Below, one piece after another: positions 36,996 to 49,461 of a DNA stretch of 64,000 nt. The DNA is taken from contig SCHM01000003.1 in assembly GCA_004123355.1 (NCBI GenBank), positions 5,351,058 through 5,415,057 of the forward strand, written 5' to 3'. A program made the position numbers and the translations under genes. The stretch is from Amphirosellinia nigrospora (Eukaryota > Ascomycota > Sordariomycetes > Xylariales > Xylariaceae). Each line of letters opens with the position of its first letter. Within the stretch, counting starts at the first letter, position 1. The notes under the pieces are model-generated. The model worked only from the letters and a program-made list of their open reading frames with translations. It did no database searches and was not told the DNA's origin.

Positions 36996-39910
36996 TTACC
37001 AACGACGGCTTCTGTGGTTTGATTCGTAACCACCTCGCTCCCCACCAGCGCTCGCGTTTCTGCTGTTATCTCGCGTTTCCTCCAAACTGCGCCGTGATTG
37101 GTCACGGTTGATTTCTGACATATCGAAAAGAAGGGGCTCATCCTCCGTTTCTTCTGTAGAACCACCGCCCCGTGGAAATCCACGGCCATATCGTCCGTAT
37201 GACCCTACTAGGCTACCACTACCAGATTGTGGGGGTGGTGTGCCCCGTCCGGCACTGCTGCCGTAACGTCTACCATATGGAGATCCGGAGTGACCACTAA
37301 AGAGCCCTCCTGGCGGACGTACTTCGCGTTCTGCCGAACATGATGCTTGCCCTTCTACATCTCCTGACCCAGACGCCCGTATGTCCGCAGGTGGTTGGAG
37401 AGCCGATGAGTCTGTTCCTTCATCTGCCTCGGCAGTCGCTCTCCTGAGCAATGTACTGAGACTAGGGACGTCGCGATCCTCCGCTCCCAGGCTTGAACTG
37501 CGTTGAGCCTCTCCATCATCCTCATCTGATAGTATGCGAGGCTGATGGGCGACGGAACTCGACCGTCGGGCGTGAGGATAAGGTCGTGGTGACAAGGGTA
37601 TATCTATCGCCGTGGTTCTCTCAAACGTGACAGGAGCACTCGCTGGCGGATTCTCGGTGATATCGGCCTCATAACGTCGTCGTGGAGCCGCACGCACAGG
37701 CGCCGCATAATCCACGCTCGAGTTCTCACTAAGACGAGACGGGATGGCGGGCGTGTGAGGTGTGTGAGGCGATAAGGGTTTCCCGGGCGACGTTGAAGTC
37801 GACATACCTGGCACATTAGTCAAATGCCGACTAGACGTGCTTGATGATCTCTGTAGTTGCATAGATGAGTTTAGAGAGTCGGTGAGCGCATTATTAGACT
37901 CGCGCATGAGATGAAACTTGGAAAGTTGCGCCGCCGTCTTCTTAGTTGCCGATTCACTCTTCTTGGATGGTTCGAAACTCTTAAGCGTTCGCTTGTTTTC
38001 GAGAGCTTTCAAGAAGTCTTGAATACTATCGTCATCTGTCTGAAAAGAGCTCGAGCTACCTCCAGCGCCAGTTTCATTTAGAAGACCAGAACCTGGCTGA
38101 GCAGTCGAAGATGAGAGGCTTTGTTTGCCACTGCTTGTCTGATCATCTTCACCTTTGCTAGTACCACCGAATGAGGGGCGGCTGCGGCGATGTGTAAATA
38201 CTACTGAACCGATTTGTATTAGCTGGTCTTGGTGATCCGGCAACAGAAGTGTCGTTAGTAGTCTGTACTGGCCCTCCACGCAAAGAGGCTGGCATTCCAG
38301 CCGTCAGCGAAGATCGATTTCGCACGTGTGCGGCAGTATTCACGCTAGATGCCCGAGGTGATGGTGGAATGTCTTGATCTTGCATACGCGGCACGGGCGA
38401 ACCAGACAACGACCCGTGCTTAAAAGGCGATGACTGAAACGAGACGGATGGGCGCCTGCTTGACCCTTCCGTCAATCGCAGCGAAGATCGCCTTGCTATA
38501 CTAGAGATAGGTAATGAGTGGGCTGGGGCCTCTAAACTCGCGGGTCTGGAGTCAGGAGGCGATGTAGTATCTGACCCTGGCGCCTTCACGGCTCGAAGAG
38601 CAGATATAGGGCTTGTGCCTGTAGGGCCATCGCCATGGAAAGTTGATAAACTCCCATATCGTTGCTGATTCTCGGTAATGTTGTGAACATGGCGCTCATA
38701 TGGTAAAGACCCGACATCGTGTGCCATCGGCTCATGGCGGCTTTGAGTTCGGCGCGGTAACGATGGCTTAAACATATCATCGGAAATGGCCATTCCTATA
38801 CGGGAACTCAACAGGGACTCGGTCTCAACCACCTGAAAGGCGCAGTGGTTCCGGTAGCAAACCGACACATAGAAGCGACCCACAGGTACCTCGAGATCGC
38901 CGACCATGTAGTCGGTAGTTATATCGTTTCTATCTTCAAACAAGGGTGTCCTTAGCGTGTCAGATCCAAAACTTCGCAAGTCGCCAGAGGAGACCCGACA
39001 GCGAGTTGTCAAGGCAGGATGTATGCCTTTGGTCTTGGAGTTCCTAGCCAGTTTCCACGCAGGTAATATTCCTGTTGTGGTGTATATAGACCGCATTAAG
39101 ACGATAGCCTTTTTATACACCGTTGGAAGCAGGGGACCAAAATCTTCAGGGTCATCAATGGGAGCACCTTTCAATTCAATCCGCCATCGCTCTAAAACGA
39201 CATGAGTAATGGGTTTGCCCTGACGCCCGGTGCTGCTATCGCTCGATTGGTCCGACGAATTGATGGCTTCTACAACATCCCAACGCTTCCCATTCTCATC
39301 CAGAGACCAAGCTCTGACCGCTTTTTAATCGGGATGTGTCGAGATAGGTCTCAATAATCAGCGGAGGGGTCGGTTTTCAAAACCACCGCATGTTTTCCAT
39401 ACACGGAACTCCTCCCGAAAATCGTCAATGTCATCGGTATCGAGTTGAAACTGTTATTTAGATACAGGTTTAGGAAATTGTACTTTTCAATTATAACCGA
39501 AGGCCACTTACCCATCTGCTTTTCCTCCTTTCGAGGGTCCTACCTACGAGAACAGGAGTCACCTGCATTCGTTCTTGGAGGATCAGAGTCCCAGCTTTCG
39601 AGTAGGCATTCTACGAACCCACTCATTAGCGCCATGTAGGGGTGTTTGTACAGAGAAGTCAACCAACCTGAATTATCTGGTCCAACTTTTTGATAGAATC
39701 ACGAGTTGGGCCGCCTTCGATACGGGCCGAAACGGCCCCCGTTGCCATCCCCGTTCGTGTGGAGCTTTCATAAGACGTGGCGTCGGACCCTGGACCGAAT
39801 TGACCCGCGGGGCTTATAGGGTCCCGTTGGTTGTTGGTCCTCATAGGATTTGTCTGGGGAGAAGAAGCTGGGGAAGAAGTGCGGAGTGTAGAACGTGGTG
39901 TTTGATGCAT
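36996..39910 (-). CDS. ATG13: Autophagy-related protein 13 (Atg13)
   Basis: Regulatory subunit of the Atg1 kinase complex that starts autophagy, under TORC1 control. Exons 39910-39668, 39610-39512 and 39450-36996; introns of 57 and 61 nt. The N-terminus has a disordered Ser/Thr-rich leader, then the HORMA-type domain: IKKLDQIIQ, NAYSKAGTLILQERM, TPVLVGRTLERRKSRW, DDFREEFRVWKTCGGFENRP, LERWRIELKG, YKKAIVLMRSIYTTTGILPA and GDLEVPVGRFYVSVCYRNHC. The long disordered tail carries the Atg1/Atg17-binding type segment: THRRSRPSFGG, KQSLSSSTAQPGSGLL and DDSIQDFLKALENKRTLKSF. It ends SNHRSRRW-stop. Three breaks are seen (near 39380, 39330 and 38200). Length about 930 residues, normal for filamentous fungi. 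Confidence 0.93.
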
Positions 39911-40648
39911 TTTGATATTCGGAAGAGGCCCAGCTTTAGGAATAGTGGATGGACGATAACGTTTTTTTGTGTCGTATGGCTAACTGACACGATGTCCCGT
40001 CAGCTATCGTAGCTGGCGGCCGACAAGGGCCTCGTCGCGAAAGGGTTGACGGCACGACGAAGCCGGTCGAGAGCGACTGAGCAAGCGATGGGTGCGTACG
40101 TTAGATGGACTTGGGGTTTCGATGTAATGCCACCTGACTTTAGCATCCATTGTTCACGGTGTGCATAAGGGGGCAGCACTTGGAAACTTGATGTTGGGCG
40201 CAGAGCGAGACAAGGCGATTCCCAGCATCGAATTAATGGTTCGCACGACGGGATCGACAGGACAGTAGGCAGACACCAGCAGACGAAGTCAACAGTGAAG
40301 GTGAATATGGATGGTGTGGTCTGAGGCGGCTCTGCTAACTGTATGCGGACGGCTGCAGGACGGGATGCCAAGCTAGGCAGACTGCAGCATGTTGACGTTA
40401 TGCTTGGCTAGGTAACTGTTGGGGATGGAGATGGGGATGGGGATGGCGATAATAACGGTGATGATAACGGCGATGATTTGATGGATGCGAACGGGTCGGC
40501 GACAAGAGGGATTGAAGGGCGGCCAGGGGGTGCAGGCTCGGAATGGGACGATGGGACGATGGTCGGCTTCGGATAGTAGGCGGGAGAGAGATAAGTGTAT
40601 GTGCACACTAGACTAGTATCGAGGCGAGGCGAGGTGAAGTTGAGAAGC

Positions 40649-40672
40649 GATATGGATATGGATATGGATATG
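40649..40672. repeat. Hexamer microsatellite (GATATG)4
   Basis: Four head-to-tail copies of GATATG followed by GATGG, in the 5' region of ATG13. Confidence 0.95.
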
Positions 40673-41986
40673 GATGGAGCTGGGTCGGGTGTCAGACGGT
40701 GGTTCCTCGTGATACTGGCCGACCCTTGCCAGAACCTATGCCATCCGTCATCGGTCCGCGCGCGCGCTAACCACGACCTAACCACGACAATGGCCGGGAT
40801 TGGGCTGGTTTAGTCGTTGCTGTTTGCCTGTCGCTTCTCGTCTATCTCCGGCCCATATCAGGCGCGATAAGCTGGGCCTATGACGAATGGAAAACAAAGA
40901 GAGAGAAGGAGAAGAGACTAACGAATTGGGGGCTGGCTGTCCAAGACAATGCTGTAAGTTCGTTATGTAGGTCCCAGCTTAAGGTACCTAGACTTACCAT
41001 TTGGGGAGTTATAGAGGTACCTACTCTGGTCACACCGCACTATCCCTCCTCGGTTTAAGGTACCATGCAGCGCGTGCTCACCCGGGAAGCTACAGCATAA
41101 CCTCTTCTAATCTATAATCTATAGTATCTATCTACCCTCTGGACGTCTTATATGATGGCACCGCCGATCTGGGTGACCACATGTGTCGTGGGCAGTGAGA
41201 CACGCCGTTTATCCAACGACGGATATGAGACAGTGCGATTCTAGGGATACTGCATATAACTGGTGAAGTAATAATGGTTAAAGGCTTTCTATTAGATAGA
41301 TGATGCACAAAGGAGTTGCCGTTGGTAGAAGCTACTGCACGCACATCCCTAACGAAGATGTCGAATCGCATCTGATGTCTTAGATATGATACAAAAAGTA
41401 GTAGGTACCCGAGCACAGCTAATGGGTCGGGTACCTGGAGCACCTTTGTCCTCACCAATTATCTGCCTACCTACCTGTCCGTACTGCCTATCAGGTAGCC
41501 ACATGTAGTCTTTTTACACATGCACAACAGGACGCCGGCAGCAACAAAGACCTATGAATCTACACCTAGTACAGCTAGATGAATAGCTAGGGAGGTACTT
41601 GGAAACCCATGTACCGCAATGCCGGCCGATTACATGCCTACCTGTGTATGTAGTAGAGGACTTCCCCACAAACGCAGAGCTGTGCCCCTGGTGGTGACCG
41701 CCAGTCCGATTGGCTTTGGATGCTTGAGGCGCCGCCGAAGGAACTGCAACATCAGGGGCTGAGAGCAAACGGTTACACGTCTCAAGCCACACTGTATATC
41801 TAACCGCGTTTCAAGCAAGACAGGCCGGCTAGAGTTAACGATACAGTGTAGTCTACCAGAAAGCGCACCACTGACCACGTCACAAACCGCCTTCTATTCA
41901 GTTGAGAGGGTTACATTCCCTTTGACTCATCTGATCGGTCCTCAGGGTGCTCGGGTCAGGAAGCTCGCGATAGGCTAAGTTAGGTA

Positions 41987-42034
41987 GGTGGATAGGTGGA
42001 TAGGCGAATAGACGAATAGGCGAATGGGTGAGTA
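41987..42034. repeat. Degenerate 8-bp tandem repeat, six units
   Basis: Units GGTGGATA, GGTGGATA, GGCGAATA, GACGAATA, GGCGAATG and GGTGAGTA run head-to-tail without gaps. No coding context. Confidence 0.85.
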
Positions 42035-42349
42035 GGTGTGTCGCAACTCTGAGTACTACACTGCACTATAGGACTGTGCAATTATTTGTGAATTTCCTGG
42101 TGCCGAGAAAGTCCTACAGCCGTCCTCACCATCTAGATCAAACAGCCTATGTTCTAGCGGTTGCGCTAGGCAGAGAGTTTGCTATCTGCAGGGAGGGGAA
42201 GCTGAATTCGCTTCATGTTGAGTCAGAACACTAGAAGTGAAGAGTCATAGCTAGCTTCGATGGCGTCCTTCTAAATTATGTCTTATACTATGATATGTAG
42301 TCATTAATAGCGGGTCGGATAGACGCCCACATACATTCGTTGCATCTGT

Positions 42350-44222
42350 CTACTGGAAGCTCGTTGCGAGCAATTCTAGCTTCCTATCCTTGAGACCCAG
42401 CAACATCTCACCAAACAAACCGTTCGCCCACGAGAACCACTGCCGTGACCAATGGCTTGCGTCAAACGTGTCGACGGACTCGTGGATCAGCCCAAGCCCG
42501 GCTGTCGATGAGACAAGCGTCCCCAGCCCTGTCACGATCTCGTTATCGTCATCCGAGGTCAATAGCGCCGTGATAACACTCATTGGCCAAGCTCTACCAG
42601 GTCCGACGTGAGGGCCTCCGGTACTAGGGAGAAGAGTTAGTCCATCTGGGTGTTCATGTTTCGCGATGGCGGCGGACTTACCCATTGATCACCGGACCGT
42701 GCATGTAATAGGGGTTCCAAGTACTCAGCACAAACTTGCGGGTATTTTGGTATGTCTCGTCTGAAGCGTCCAAATAGTTCAAATTTGGTGCACTTAGCAG
42801 ACTAGGAACGTTCGCGTCATCCATCAAGTTGCTCGAACCGAAGCCGTCGATCTCATAGGCGTAAATCTCGCCAAATGTCGCGTGCTGTACTTTGCCGTAT
42901 TTCTCAATACCGTCCTTAACACTCTGCGAGAAGCTGCTCATCTGGTCGGCAAGATCGGCGTCGTGGGCTTTCATGATCTCGGCGCATTTGCCTAGGTAGC
43001 TCGAGAACTGCATGTTGGCTGGAACGAAGAGCTGGAAAATTGTAGCGTCGTCCGAAGGACGGAATGCACTCCGAACCAGACCAGTGCCACTCTTCACCGG
43101 GTTTCCAATACCGCTGTTGCTGAGTGTTTCAGTTCCTGCGGTAGTCGACCGTTGGAACTTATACTAAGACACTCTGGAGTCAGTTATCGCTACTTCAAGC
43201 ATAATCTATGAGGGCATCGGACGATTGTAGAAGCGAGCTTGACTATGAGAAGAATTTGGGCCCAGAAGTCGTCTAAGCAAGCAGAAAATGACCAAGAAAG
43301 GAACTCACGGGCGACGTATTAACAGATCCATCGTCGGCATAAGTACCAACGAGCAAGCCTTGAGCGACATCCAAGATGGTCTTGACTGCGTCGATCCACT
43401 TGAACTTGCCGAAGAAGTCAACATCCTGAGTCTTCTCATAGTAATCCCACGATAACTGCAAAATAGAGGAAATCGAATCGAGCTCATATTTGCACTCGAA
43501 CACGAAGTCGCGGGAATACCCAGGGGTAACGGAGTCGGTATCGGCAGCTCCGTTATCCTGCGGTGGAAGGCCAGACTCGGACGGTGCCTGGAACGCATTG
43601 CAGTATGGGCTCTGGATAACGTATCTTGCTTGCAGATTGATGACACCACGAAATAAGCTAGCAAGGGAGTCGGTCGATGTGTTAGCCTTGAGGAGTGACT
43701 TATAACTCCTCATTTGGTTTGCACTATCTCTCAACCACATAGCCACGATGTCCCCGGTAGTTACGAAGGTTAACTGATCATTAATTGCGTTAGTCAAGCT
43801 CGTTTGCATAGTATTACGGAGTCTAATTGGTCACGCACCTCTTCGTCAGTACCATTACCCGCAAATCCTTTCCACGCAATTGTCGTGTCCAATGTGTTCG
43901 GGAACGAATTCTCCTTCACGTTTTGTTAGCAATTTGTACCCCGTTTGTATATCCGCCCAGAGTGTTGCCTTACGAAGAGACGGAAGAGATCCGGATCTTT
44001 CACCAGACCTTTCATGTCATCAATGGCCTGTTCGACCTCCGGTATCGTATATTTTCTACATGTCGCATCGGGCCGCATGTAAGATAACTTATTTTTTCCC
44101 TCAGATAACGGTTGGTGAATCTGGGTTGAGTATTGACTATAGTCGGGACAATTTGCCCTGCCATTGAGGGGCGAGGTGGCCGCAAGCGAGCTCAACAGCA
44201 ATACCCCAAATCGCATCATCAT
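42350..44222 (-). CDS. GH125 exo-alpha-1,6-mannosidase (Mug157 family), secretory
   Basis: Family GH125 removes alpha-1,6-linked mannose from N-glycans or mannan; fungal members are often named after Mug157. Five exons: 44222-43974, 43913-43839, 43773-43309, 43163-42682 and 42623-42350, with GT-AG introns of 60, 65, 145 and 58 nt. The spliced frame is intact: 1545 nt, 514 residues. The N-terminus MMMRFGVLLLSSLAATSPL is a signal peptide. Family landmarks: FPNTLDTTIAW, FVTTGDIVAMWLRDSANQMR, YSRDFVFECKYELDSISS, RSAFRPSDDATIFQLFVPAN, NPYYMHGPVINGTGGPHVGP, and near the end WSRQWFSWANGLFGEMLL. Divergently arranged with the GH92 gene 2.3 kb away. It has no frame break. Confidence 0.93.
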
Positions 44223-46527
44223 TGCGGCTAAACTGTTGGTATAGATATCCCAAGCAGGGCAAAAACGAGTACGATGAGTGCACGAACGGACGAACGCGGA
44301 ATGCTAACTCATAAGCAAATACGACATAACCCTCTTTTATATGTACGAGCACTCAGATCCAAGACATGCAACCTTCTACCCAACTGCTTCATTTGTTTCG
44401 GCCCTTTACCCAGGAATCGGAAGACCAATCTGCAGGGCCAGTTCCCTCCCTGGCCTAGGCCGCTTGCTTTCATTAAGCTCTTGCCTGCTGTATATTGGTA
44501 CCATAGGTAATATGACGTCTCATCGTGGAACGTTGCGATCAGTAGATCGGAAAAGACCTCGCGCGTGCGGGGAACCCCTGGAGAAATGCCAGACTTGACA
44601 ACATGTCTTAGTACCATGATCTGTGGTCGGAATTCAGGTTCTTATTTGGCCGATCGTTGAGTACACACACATATTAATATCCAGCACTTATTATATACAT
44701 ATATGTATGAACATCATTGATAGATCACGAAAGAATAGACTTTGGAACGACTTATATAATGACCTTCAAATGAAGGTGCTTCAATGCCCATAAGTTGGTT
44801 GCCAAACTGACTTGGGGTCAATACTATTTAAAGGCAGCTTCGAAGGTCTTTTCAGAGATTACTTACCTAGGCAGCGTCGTATTGCTAAATTCATAGGTAT
44901 ACGATAGGGCGGGGTAGTCTAGATTCACTTGGGGAAACTGAATGGTGACCTTCCTAAACAGATGAAGATCGACTACCTATGCCGTAATGAGGCTCATGAC
45001 CCATCCACGACTGTGGGGTAGTGAACTAGATCTCGGCATCGGGTGCCTGGTTCGTGACCAAGGGCATCTAAGTAAAATCTATCGTTCTATCTGACTATAT
45101 AGATTTGAAGGTCTCCAGCTGCTTAAAGGCATGGAGATAGGCTTCCCAGAAGAAATTCTGTGCCAAGCTCATACCTCTAGAAAAATCTCTAGTGTGAGAC
45201 ATTAATATGCCTATTGCGTACAGTTCATGCGCCACGGCAAATCGAAACGTGTAACCATATAAACATGTTTTTTTTTTAATTACTTTAGTGTATAGCTACA
45301 TTAATAATAACAACGATGGGTGTGGACCAAGATTGTAACTGTTACAATACTTCGAAACGATCCCACGCACAGTACCACGTGGAGACATCTGGGGAATAGG
45401 GCTATGGTTAACGGGGCAACCGTCCTGATGTGTAACCGTAGAAAGGAGAATGATTGTTGAATTTTATATGAAAAATAGTTGCACAATGGCTCTCGCAGTT
45501 TGAGCGTAGTACACCCATACGCAAGCGTTATAGCCAGAGGGCATTGATGATATGTATAAGTGGGTTCGAGGAATGATACCTGGAATGTAGGTGCTTGACC
45601 AGATCTCTCTCTCTCTTCTGGCCAACTGCTTATTTTCAATAAATTGTAGATTCCACGACGCCAGCCAGTACCTACTGTATCGAAACTCTCCATAGTGAAT
45701 GAGGGTTAATGGGGAAGTGAGGAGAGAGCAGTATGTCAGGGAGCAAGTTGGCTTCGAGAATATGGGTATATCGCTTCAAGTACCTACCGGCTGCTAATAA
45801 ACGCATCAGCTCCTTTACATATATTATATGCACATGGCACGCACCCTAGGTTAAGTGACTCTACCGGTATTAAATCATTTCTAGATTTTGAGCAATAAAA
45901 TGCTAGTTAATCGTTATAACACATAATGCCCCCAGCAGCTTCCAAGGTTCTCTTGAAGCTTTACGTTAGGGCGTTGCGATAAACTCGGCGCGAGCCGTCC
46001 CTTTCGGACAGATCCCAACGGGATCACACCTCAATGTCATAAAGCCGTTTTCCATCTCATCAGAATTATTTGGCGACGAGACTGCGACTTCCTGTCTCTA
46101 GCGCCTAGCCTAGGCAGTAATGCAAGCACCTCCTCGCCTGCCAAGCAGCCGTGGACCGGCCCAGCCAGGAACTATAGGTCCGCCTGCCGCTTTAGACTTC
46201 AGCCAAATTGCCAAGGTTGCTATGGACGGGAAGACACATGGCCTATACCTATCACACAAACCTTTTTTTCTTTTTTTTCGCCTCAACTTTTTGTCGTCTG
46301 TCTGTTTCAGTTCTAGCCACAGTGGGAATTTGATCGATTACTTGGCGTCTCTCTGCCAAGCCATGCATGTCGCGGATGGCTGAACTGGTAAAGCTGTACG
46401 TATTGGATTGCTAACAAACTCAAAAAACTCAAAAACTCTTTCTTCATCTATGCATGTACTGAATACATTCTGACTAACTCTTCTAGAGTAGGGTGAAAGC
46501 AGATTCGGATCCTGGTCAATCGCGCGT
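44223..46527. promoter_or_regulatory. Divergent intergenic region between GH125 and GH92 genes
   Basis: 2.3 kb that must contain promoters for both mannosidase genes. A short open frame on + at 46120-46383 is listed separately. AT-rich segments lie at 44660-44720 and 45270-45310 (including a run of nine T). No specific binding site was recognised. Confidence 0.4.
46120..46383 (+). CDS. Doubtful short open frame upstream of the GH92 gene
   Basis: 87 codons beginning MQAPPRLPSSRGPAQPG and continuing ALDFSQIAKVAMDGKTH. The Pro-rich start followed by a helix-like LDFSQIAKVAMDG looks protein-like. The middle (HKPFFLFFRLNFLSS) looks like a translated T-run and may be an intron ending TTTCAG near 46310, after which GNLIDYLASLCQAMHVADG could follow. 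No family recognised. It could be a small two-exon gene or chance. Confidence 0.2.
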   Translation: MQAPPRLPSSRGPAQPGTIGPPAALDFSQIAKVAMDGKTHGLYLSHKPFFLFFRLNFLSSVCFSSSHSGNLIDYLASLCQAMHVADG

Positions 46528-49461
46528 TTGGTCGAGATGGCAGGTCCTTTTCTGACCACTTTTCCCCGACGACGGAGGGTGCTCGCCGTCCCTCTCTTCG
46601 TCTTGTTTATATGGGCATTCCTCCCTACCGAGAGCTTCAACCCGCCTCGAAGACTGCTCTTTAGTGTGACCGCGGCGTTGGCGGGCAAGTCGACTAGCGA
46701 AATCCTGCAGTTCGTCGATCCTCTCATCGGCACGGTGAATGGAGGTGAGCTAGCTTACGACTCGCTCGTGACAGTTATTCGCGAGTTCTGGTTACAACAA
46801 AACTAAAATGTTCGTGAAGGTCATGTCTTTCCCGGTGCGACTCTGCCTTACGGTGAGTGATAGATCGTCTTGTGCAAATGTTCCCTGCGAAGGGTCCTGA
46901 CTCATGACAACAGGCATGGCTAAGCCTGTGGCCGATACAAACAACTATGGCGAGTCTGCTGCAGGATTTGTATCCGATGATTCCCTGATTCAGGGCTTTT
47001 CCCAGCTTCACGATTCTGGTAAGATTATTATCATTGGCTGGCACCCCAATCAAGTGTATCATGAACTTGACTAATATCTACCAGGAACCGGAGGAGTAAG
47101 TATCACTGTGTTAGCACATTGTATAACTAGCTACTTAGAAGCATGCGTTAACATGTTGTAGAACCCTTCTATGGGCAACTTCCAATTATTTCCTCAGCCA
47201 GGCTGCCCAGAAGGCAACTTCACAAAATGCACCTATATAGCAGCACAGCGAGCCACTTCTCGTGTCAACGGCTCCGCAACAGCGAGGCCCGGGTACTTCG
47301 CCATCGGACTGAACAATTCAGTATACGTGGAGATGACAGCAACAGCGCACACGAGTCTCTTCCGTTTTAATTTCCCATCTAAGGCCGAGGTACCATATGC
47401 ATATGCAGCGTTAGGTGATGAGGCCATACCGCAAACAGTGCCGAACAGCCCCTTGATCCTAATGGACCTCATTGATCTCGCCAACAGTCGCTCAGGCGGC
47501 GACATCAAGGTTAATGCAACGACGGGACGCATGGAAGGAGGCGGCCAGTACCGCGCATCGTTCGGCCAGGGCTCGTATAAGGCTTATTTCTGCGCCGACT
47601 TCCGGGGCGCCGAGATTCAACGCACGGGCACATTTCAGCACGAAAAGGCAACAGACGGCGTACAAGCCTTAGGGAGCTTATATAGCGATGTCCGAATTCC
47701 ACACGGTTCGGCTGGGGCATGGGTACAATTCGCCTCTACCCCCAAGAACCAGGTCCTTGCGCGTGTAGGCGTGTCCTTCATATCGGCTTCCCAAGCATGT
47801 GCGAATGGAGAACGAGAAATCCCCGACTTTCAGTTCTCACGAGTGGTCACAGACGCAGAAGTGGCATGGCAGGAGAAGCTCTCCGTTGTCAAAGCCGACC
47901 ACACGGGCCTCAACCTTGATCTACTAAAGACTTTCTGGTCTGGCTTGTACCGTACGATGCTGTCGCCGCAGGATTACACGGGTGAGAACCCGCTTTGGCA
48001 ATCGGATGAGCCTTACTATGATAGCTTTTACTGTATCTGGGATTCCTTTCGAGCACAGCACCCCTTATTAACCATCGTTGACCCCGAGACGCAGACTGAC
48101 ATGGTGCGTGCTCTGATTGATATTTACAAACACGAAGGAAAGCTGCCAGATTGTCGCATGAGCTTTAGCAAAGGCTTTACTCAAGGTGGGTCTAATGCGG
48201 ACGTGGTGTTGGCCGACGCACTCATCAAAACTTGACAAGAGGCATAGACTGGGGTTTGGGATACGAGGCCGTGGTATCGGATGCGGAAGAGGAGCCAAGT
48301 GACTGGTCAACATCTGGTCGCGGTGGAATCGAGAGTTGGATCTCCCTGGGTTACATCCCGGTGGATGACGATGATAGAAAAGGCACGGGTCCGCTCAGCC
48401 GGTCTATCTCGCGTACGGTCGAGTACGCGTACGACGACTTTACGATTGCTTTGATGGCTCGCGAGTTGGGACACAAGGTCGACGAGGAGAAGTATCTCAA
48501 GCGAAGCCACAACTGGAAAAATCTATGGCAGCCTGATTACGAAGACCGTTATCGCGACCAGGAGACTGGCCATGTCCAAGGATCATCGTGGAAAGGTTTC
48601 CTACAACCTCGTCTCCGGAACGGCACGTTCTCGGACCAGACAGCGCGCATGTGCAGCCCCGTATACGAGCAGCACGTCTGTTACTTCGACACACGGCACT
48701 CGACGTACGAGGGCAGCCCCTGGCTGTACAGCTTCTACGTGCCGCACGATATGGCGTCGCTAGTCACCACAATGGGAGGACCGGCAAGCTTCGTCGAGAG
48801 ACTCGACTACTTCCACTCCTCAGGGATCAACTATATGGGCAACGAGCCGAACTTTCTCCCCACTTTCCAGTTCCATTACGCGGGCCGCCCGGGGAGAAGC
48901 GCATACTGGGTCCATCAATACGTACCGTCGCTATTTAACAGTTCTATTGCAGGTATCCCTGGCAACGACGACTGTGCGATGGGGGCGTTCTCCGCCTTCG
49001 CATTCATGGGGTTCTTCCCCGTCGCTGGCCAGGTAAGCAATCTCCAGAGTCATTTTCATCTTGCCTTGAGTTGCTGTCAAGGGATAAAGCCTCCTTTTGC
49101 GGCGACCATCATGCCCAGGAGCTCCAGAAACCTTTACAAATAATGTTCTGTATGACAAAGGCTGACCCAGAGACCCAGAATGTATACCTACTCACTCCGC
49201 CAATGTTCCGCGAAGTAAGCATAAGAACACCAGATGGGAAAGGCTGGGCTACGTTGCGCAATGCCAACTTCGACAGTGAGTACACGAACATGTATATCCA
49301 GAGCGCCAAGCTCGATGGGAAGGAGTATACCAGAAATTGGATTACACATGACTTCTTCGTTAAAGGGGGCGTCTTGGAGTTTGTTCTCGGTCCAAAGGAG
49401 AGTGAATGGGGAACGCGGAAAAGAAGACCTCCCACCTAGTTTGTCAACGGGAACAATCTGA
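46528..49461 (+). CDS. GH92 alpha-1,2-type exo-mannosidase with N-terminal membrane anchor
   Basis: GH92 enzymes are calcium-dependent exo-alpha-mannosidases acting on N-glycans. Six exons: 46528-46744, 46820-46852, 46914-47018, 47085-47095, 47162-49032 and 49179-49461; GT-AG introns of 75, 61, 66, 66 and 146 nt. Exon 4 is an 11-nt microexon. The N-terminus has basic residues then VLAVPLFVLFIWAFLP, a signal anchor pointing to the secretory pathway. Landmarks: YVDPLIGT-like FVDPLIGTVNGGHVFPG, FSQLHDSGTGGNPSMGNFQL, MSFSKGFTQGGSNADVVLAD, INYMGNEPNFLPTFQFHYAG and GIPGNDDCAMGAFSAFAFMG, then VAGQ joined to NVYLLTPPMFREVSI. Two breaks: near 48228 (AAAA, one A missing) and near 49420 (one extra A). 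With both counted the length is exactly 840 codons. ATG 46537 is an alternative start. Confidence 0.93.

Larger units (their letters stand above)
39911..42349. other. Intergenic region between ATG13 and the GH125 gene
   Basis: ATG13 promoter side and GH125 3' flank. No gene is supported. It holds purine-rich GGGGATG repeats (40418-40450), a (GATATG)4 hexamer repeat, a degenerate 8-mer repeat at 41987-42034, and many GGTACCTA/TAGGTACC words at 40980-41060 and 41400-41480. Confidence 0.5.
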
